Below, piece after piece: positions 6,148 through 7,131 of a stretch of DNA of 7,131 nucleotides (positions are counted from its first letter, which is position 1; the number at the start of each line of letters is the position of its first letter). Source of the stretch: Verrucomicrobiota bacterium (lineage in GTDB: Bacteria; Verrucomicrobiota; Verrucomicrobiia; Limisphaerales; UBA1096). Under the pieces are notes generated by a model. The model was not told the origin of the DNA, searched no databases, and was given only the letters and a program-made list of their open reading frames with translations. The stretch lies in the NCBI GenBank assembly GCA_015658765.1, contig DQOE01000414.1, forward strand, positions 1 to 7,131, written 5' to 3'. A program made the position numbers and the translations under genes.

Positions 6148-6401
6148 CAACGGTCGGCCTGTTTGCTTTTTTCGGAGAGTTTGCAACTGAACAAGAGACA
6201 GGCGCCGCCGATCAATGCCAACAGGGTCGCTGACGCCACGTTCACAACCCGGTCGGCTGTCGTCTGGTCGTAAAACAAAGCCAAGCTGAGCAGCCCGGCG
6301 AAGCCAATGAAGCAATAACTCATAAACCTGAGACTGACAGCATCTCTCTCATGATGCTGGCTGGGTGTGACTTCTTTGTTGTTTTCCTGGGGTGCATTCA
6401 T
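6147..6401 (-). CDS. Small two-helix membrane protein of the transporter operon
   Basis: A protein of 84 residues. I chose ATG 6401 (MNAPQENNKE) over an upstream ATG at 6458, because the upstream start would overlap the preceding gene by about 50 bp while this one lies 5 nt after its stop. The first 23 residues are polar and charged. Two hydrophobic segments follow, about 25-44 (RFMSYCFIGFAGLLSLALFY) and 53-72 (VNVASATLLALIGGACLLFS), ending in a charged tail (KLSEKSKQADR). This implies a membrane hairpin with both ends probably in the cytoplasm. No family is recognised. The stop overlaps the next start by 1 nt. Its place directly behind a symporter suggests an accessory subunit, like YhdT beside PanF in enterobacteria, but there is no sequence similarity that I can claim. 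Confidence 0.75.
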   Translation of the reverse strand: MNAPQENNKEVTPSQHHERDAVSLRFMSYCFIGFAGLLSLALFYDQTTADRVVNVASATLLALIGGACLLFSCKLSEKSKQADR

Positions 6402-6406
6402 GGGGA

Positions 6407-6676
6407 TCAAATGAACAAATAAATCAACAAATAGGGAACGAGTAAAACGGGAATCCACAATCTTAAATCACGCCAGCGAGCCTGATCAGGGCTGCCCAGC
6501 AACACATAATCCCTGCTCAGGAAAAGCGCCCAAATGGTTCCCATTACGAGGTAGGCGCAAATACTGAAACGCCAAACCGGAGGCGGCAACTGGTCGATCA
6601 CAGAGTGGAACGAATCGAAAGCCGGCTTCAGAAGAGGCACCAGGTTTTGTTCCAAAAAAAATGTTATTTTCTCCAT
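6407..6676 (-). CDS. Small two-helix membrane protein directly downstream of the SSS transporter
   Basis: A protein of 89 residues starting at ATG 6676, 5 nt after the TAA stop of the transporter gene. The N-terminal third (MEKITFFLEQNLVPLLKPAFDSFHSVIDQLP) is amphipathic. A hydrophobic segment at about 35-53 (WRFSICAYLVMGTIWALFL) and a C-terminal one at about 72-89 (RLWIPVLLVPYLLIYLFI) flank a polar loop with the pattern SRDYVLLGSPDQARWRDLR. The charged, aromatic loop looks conserved in character and could contact the transporter. The protein ends inside the second helix without a tail. I do not recognise the family. Tight spacing on both sides supports translation as part of the operon, with no Shine-Dalgarno sequence visible before it. 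Confidence 0.75.
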   Translation of the reverse strand: MEKITFFLEQNLVPLLKPAFDSFHSVIDQLPPPVWRFSICAYLVMGTIWALFLSRDYVLLGSPDQARWRDLRLWIPVLLVPYLLIYLFI

Positions 6677-6681
6677 GGTGA

Positions 6682-7131
6682 TTAGTCGGATTGAATGCGT
6701 TCTTTCAGCAGGGTTTGGGTTGCCTCATCGCGAACCACCTCACCAAAAACCAATCCGCGAATTTGGTTTTTTGAGGGTGGTGGAGTGAGCAGGCTCACGA
6801 CAACCGTGACGATCAGGGAGAATACAAATGCCCAAAACGCCACGTACAAAAACGGATCGTCGGATGGGAACAACGATTCCCCAACCAAGCTCAAGCTGCC
6901 CGAGCAAAGGACGCCCAGCAACAGGCCAGCAAAACCGCCCCACGCATTGGCTCGCCGCCAGAACACGCCGAGAACGAGCACAGCAAGTGTTGGCCCCTGG
7001 AACAGGGAAAACAACGTCTGCATGGCTGTGTAAATGGTTTCGAACTGATCGATGTAGGGCGCCAAAAAACCCGCTGCGACGATCAGCACGCCTGTAAGCA
7101 CTCGAGTCAACAGAAGGCAATGCCGGTCATC
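6682..7131 (-). CDS. Sodium:solute symporter (SSS family), C-terminal part
   Basis: The gene enters from beyond the right edge; the last 149 codons are present, ending at TAA (complement of 6682-6684). The visible part has about four membrane segments: LTRVLTGVLIVAAGFLAP, then TLFSLFQGPTLAVLVLGVFW, GGFAGLLLGVLCSGSLSL, and LYVAFWAFVFSLIVTVVVSLL, with a cytosolic tail rich in charged residues. The run LFSLFQGPTLAVLVLGVFWRRANAWGGFAGLLLG matches the late SSS pattern, in which a helix ends in GxFW(K/R)R followed by a small-residue helix. SSS proteins use the sodium gradient to import sugars, amino acids, carboxylates or vitamins. The substrate-binding part is outside the window, so the substrate cannot be named. 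Three small genes follow in the same direction with almost no gaps. Confidence 0.88.
   Translation of the reverse strand, partial: DDRHCLLLTRVLTGVLIVAAGFLAPYIDQFETIYTAMQTLFSLFQGPTLAVLVLGVFWRRANAWGGFAGLLLGVLCSGSLSLVGESLFPSDDPFLYVAFWAFVFSLIVTVVVSLLTPPPSKNQIRGLVFGEVVRDEATQTLLKERIQSD

Noticed and set aside
6148..6315. Upstream start giving a 243-residue version of the last operon protein
   Set aside because: It would overlap the preceding membrane-protein gene by about 170 bp. The TGATG junction at 6147 gives a clean coupled start.

Overview
The window most likely comes from a member of the Planctomycetes-Verrucomicrobia-Chlamydiae (PVC) group, probably a free-living verrucomicrobial or planctomycete bacterium. 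The main reason is the adjacent gene pair at 429-4918: a secreted protein with PSCyt1, PSCyt2 (DUF1549) and PSD1 (DUF1553) domains, then a DUF1501 protein. These families are strongly expanded in that group. Shine-Dalgarno sequences are absent or weak throughout. The assignment is an inference from gene content; there is no rRNA in the window.

Left half, plus strand, visibly GC-rich: the C-terminal end of a LarA-type (nickel-dependent lactate racemase family) protein (2-364), the planctomycete-type cytochrome (429-3401), and a Tat-exported DUF1501 protein (3452-4918). The last two are a classic pair thought to act outside the cytoplasm, on carbohydrate- or sulfatase-linked substrates, but their chemistry is poorly defined. 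The cytochrome carries a jelly-roll (LamG/DUF1080-like) domain inserted inside its PSD1 domain.

Centre: a short convergent intergenic region (4919-4997) holds an intrinsic terminator oriented for the minus strand. It ends infA (IF-1, 4998-5225), which lies just downstream of a cold-shock protein gene (5295-5489). Both are housekeeping genes for translation and RNA handling.

Right part, minus strand: a tightly packed set of four genes reading leftward. They are the end of a sodium:solute symporter (SSS) gene (6682-7131, partial), two small two-helix membrane proteins (6407-6676 and 6147-6401), and a 187-residue protein with an internal repeat (5584-6147). Gaps are 5 nt, 5 nt and a 1-nt stop/start overlap, so they are very probably one operon. 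The three small genes are candidate partners of the transporter.

The most unusual signal is not a gene. The palindrome CTTGGCCAAG (core TTGGCCAA) occurs nine times as the exact 8-mer core in the first 3.4 kb and never after that. It is read in all three codon frames, so the enrichment appears to act on DNA rather than on protein. It resembles the HIP1-type highly iterated palindromes of cyanobacteria but has a different sequence. A one-mismatch copy sits in the intergenic region beside the terminator.
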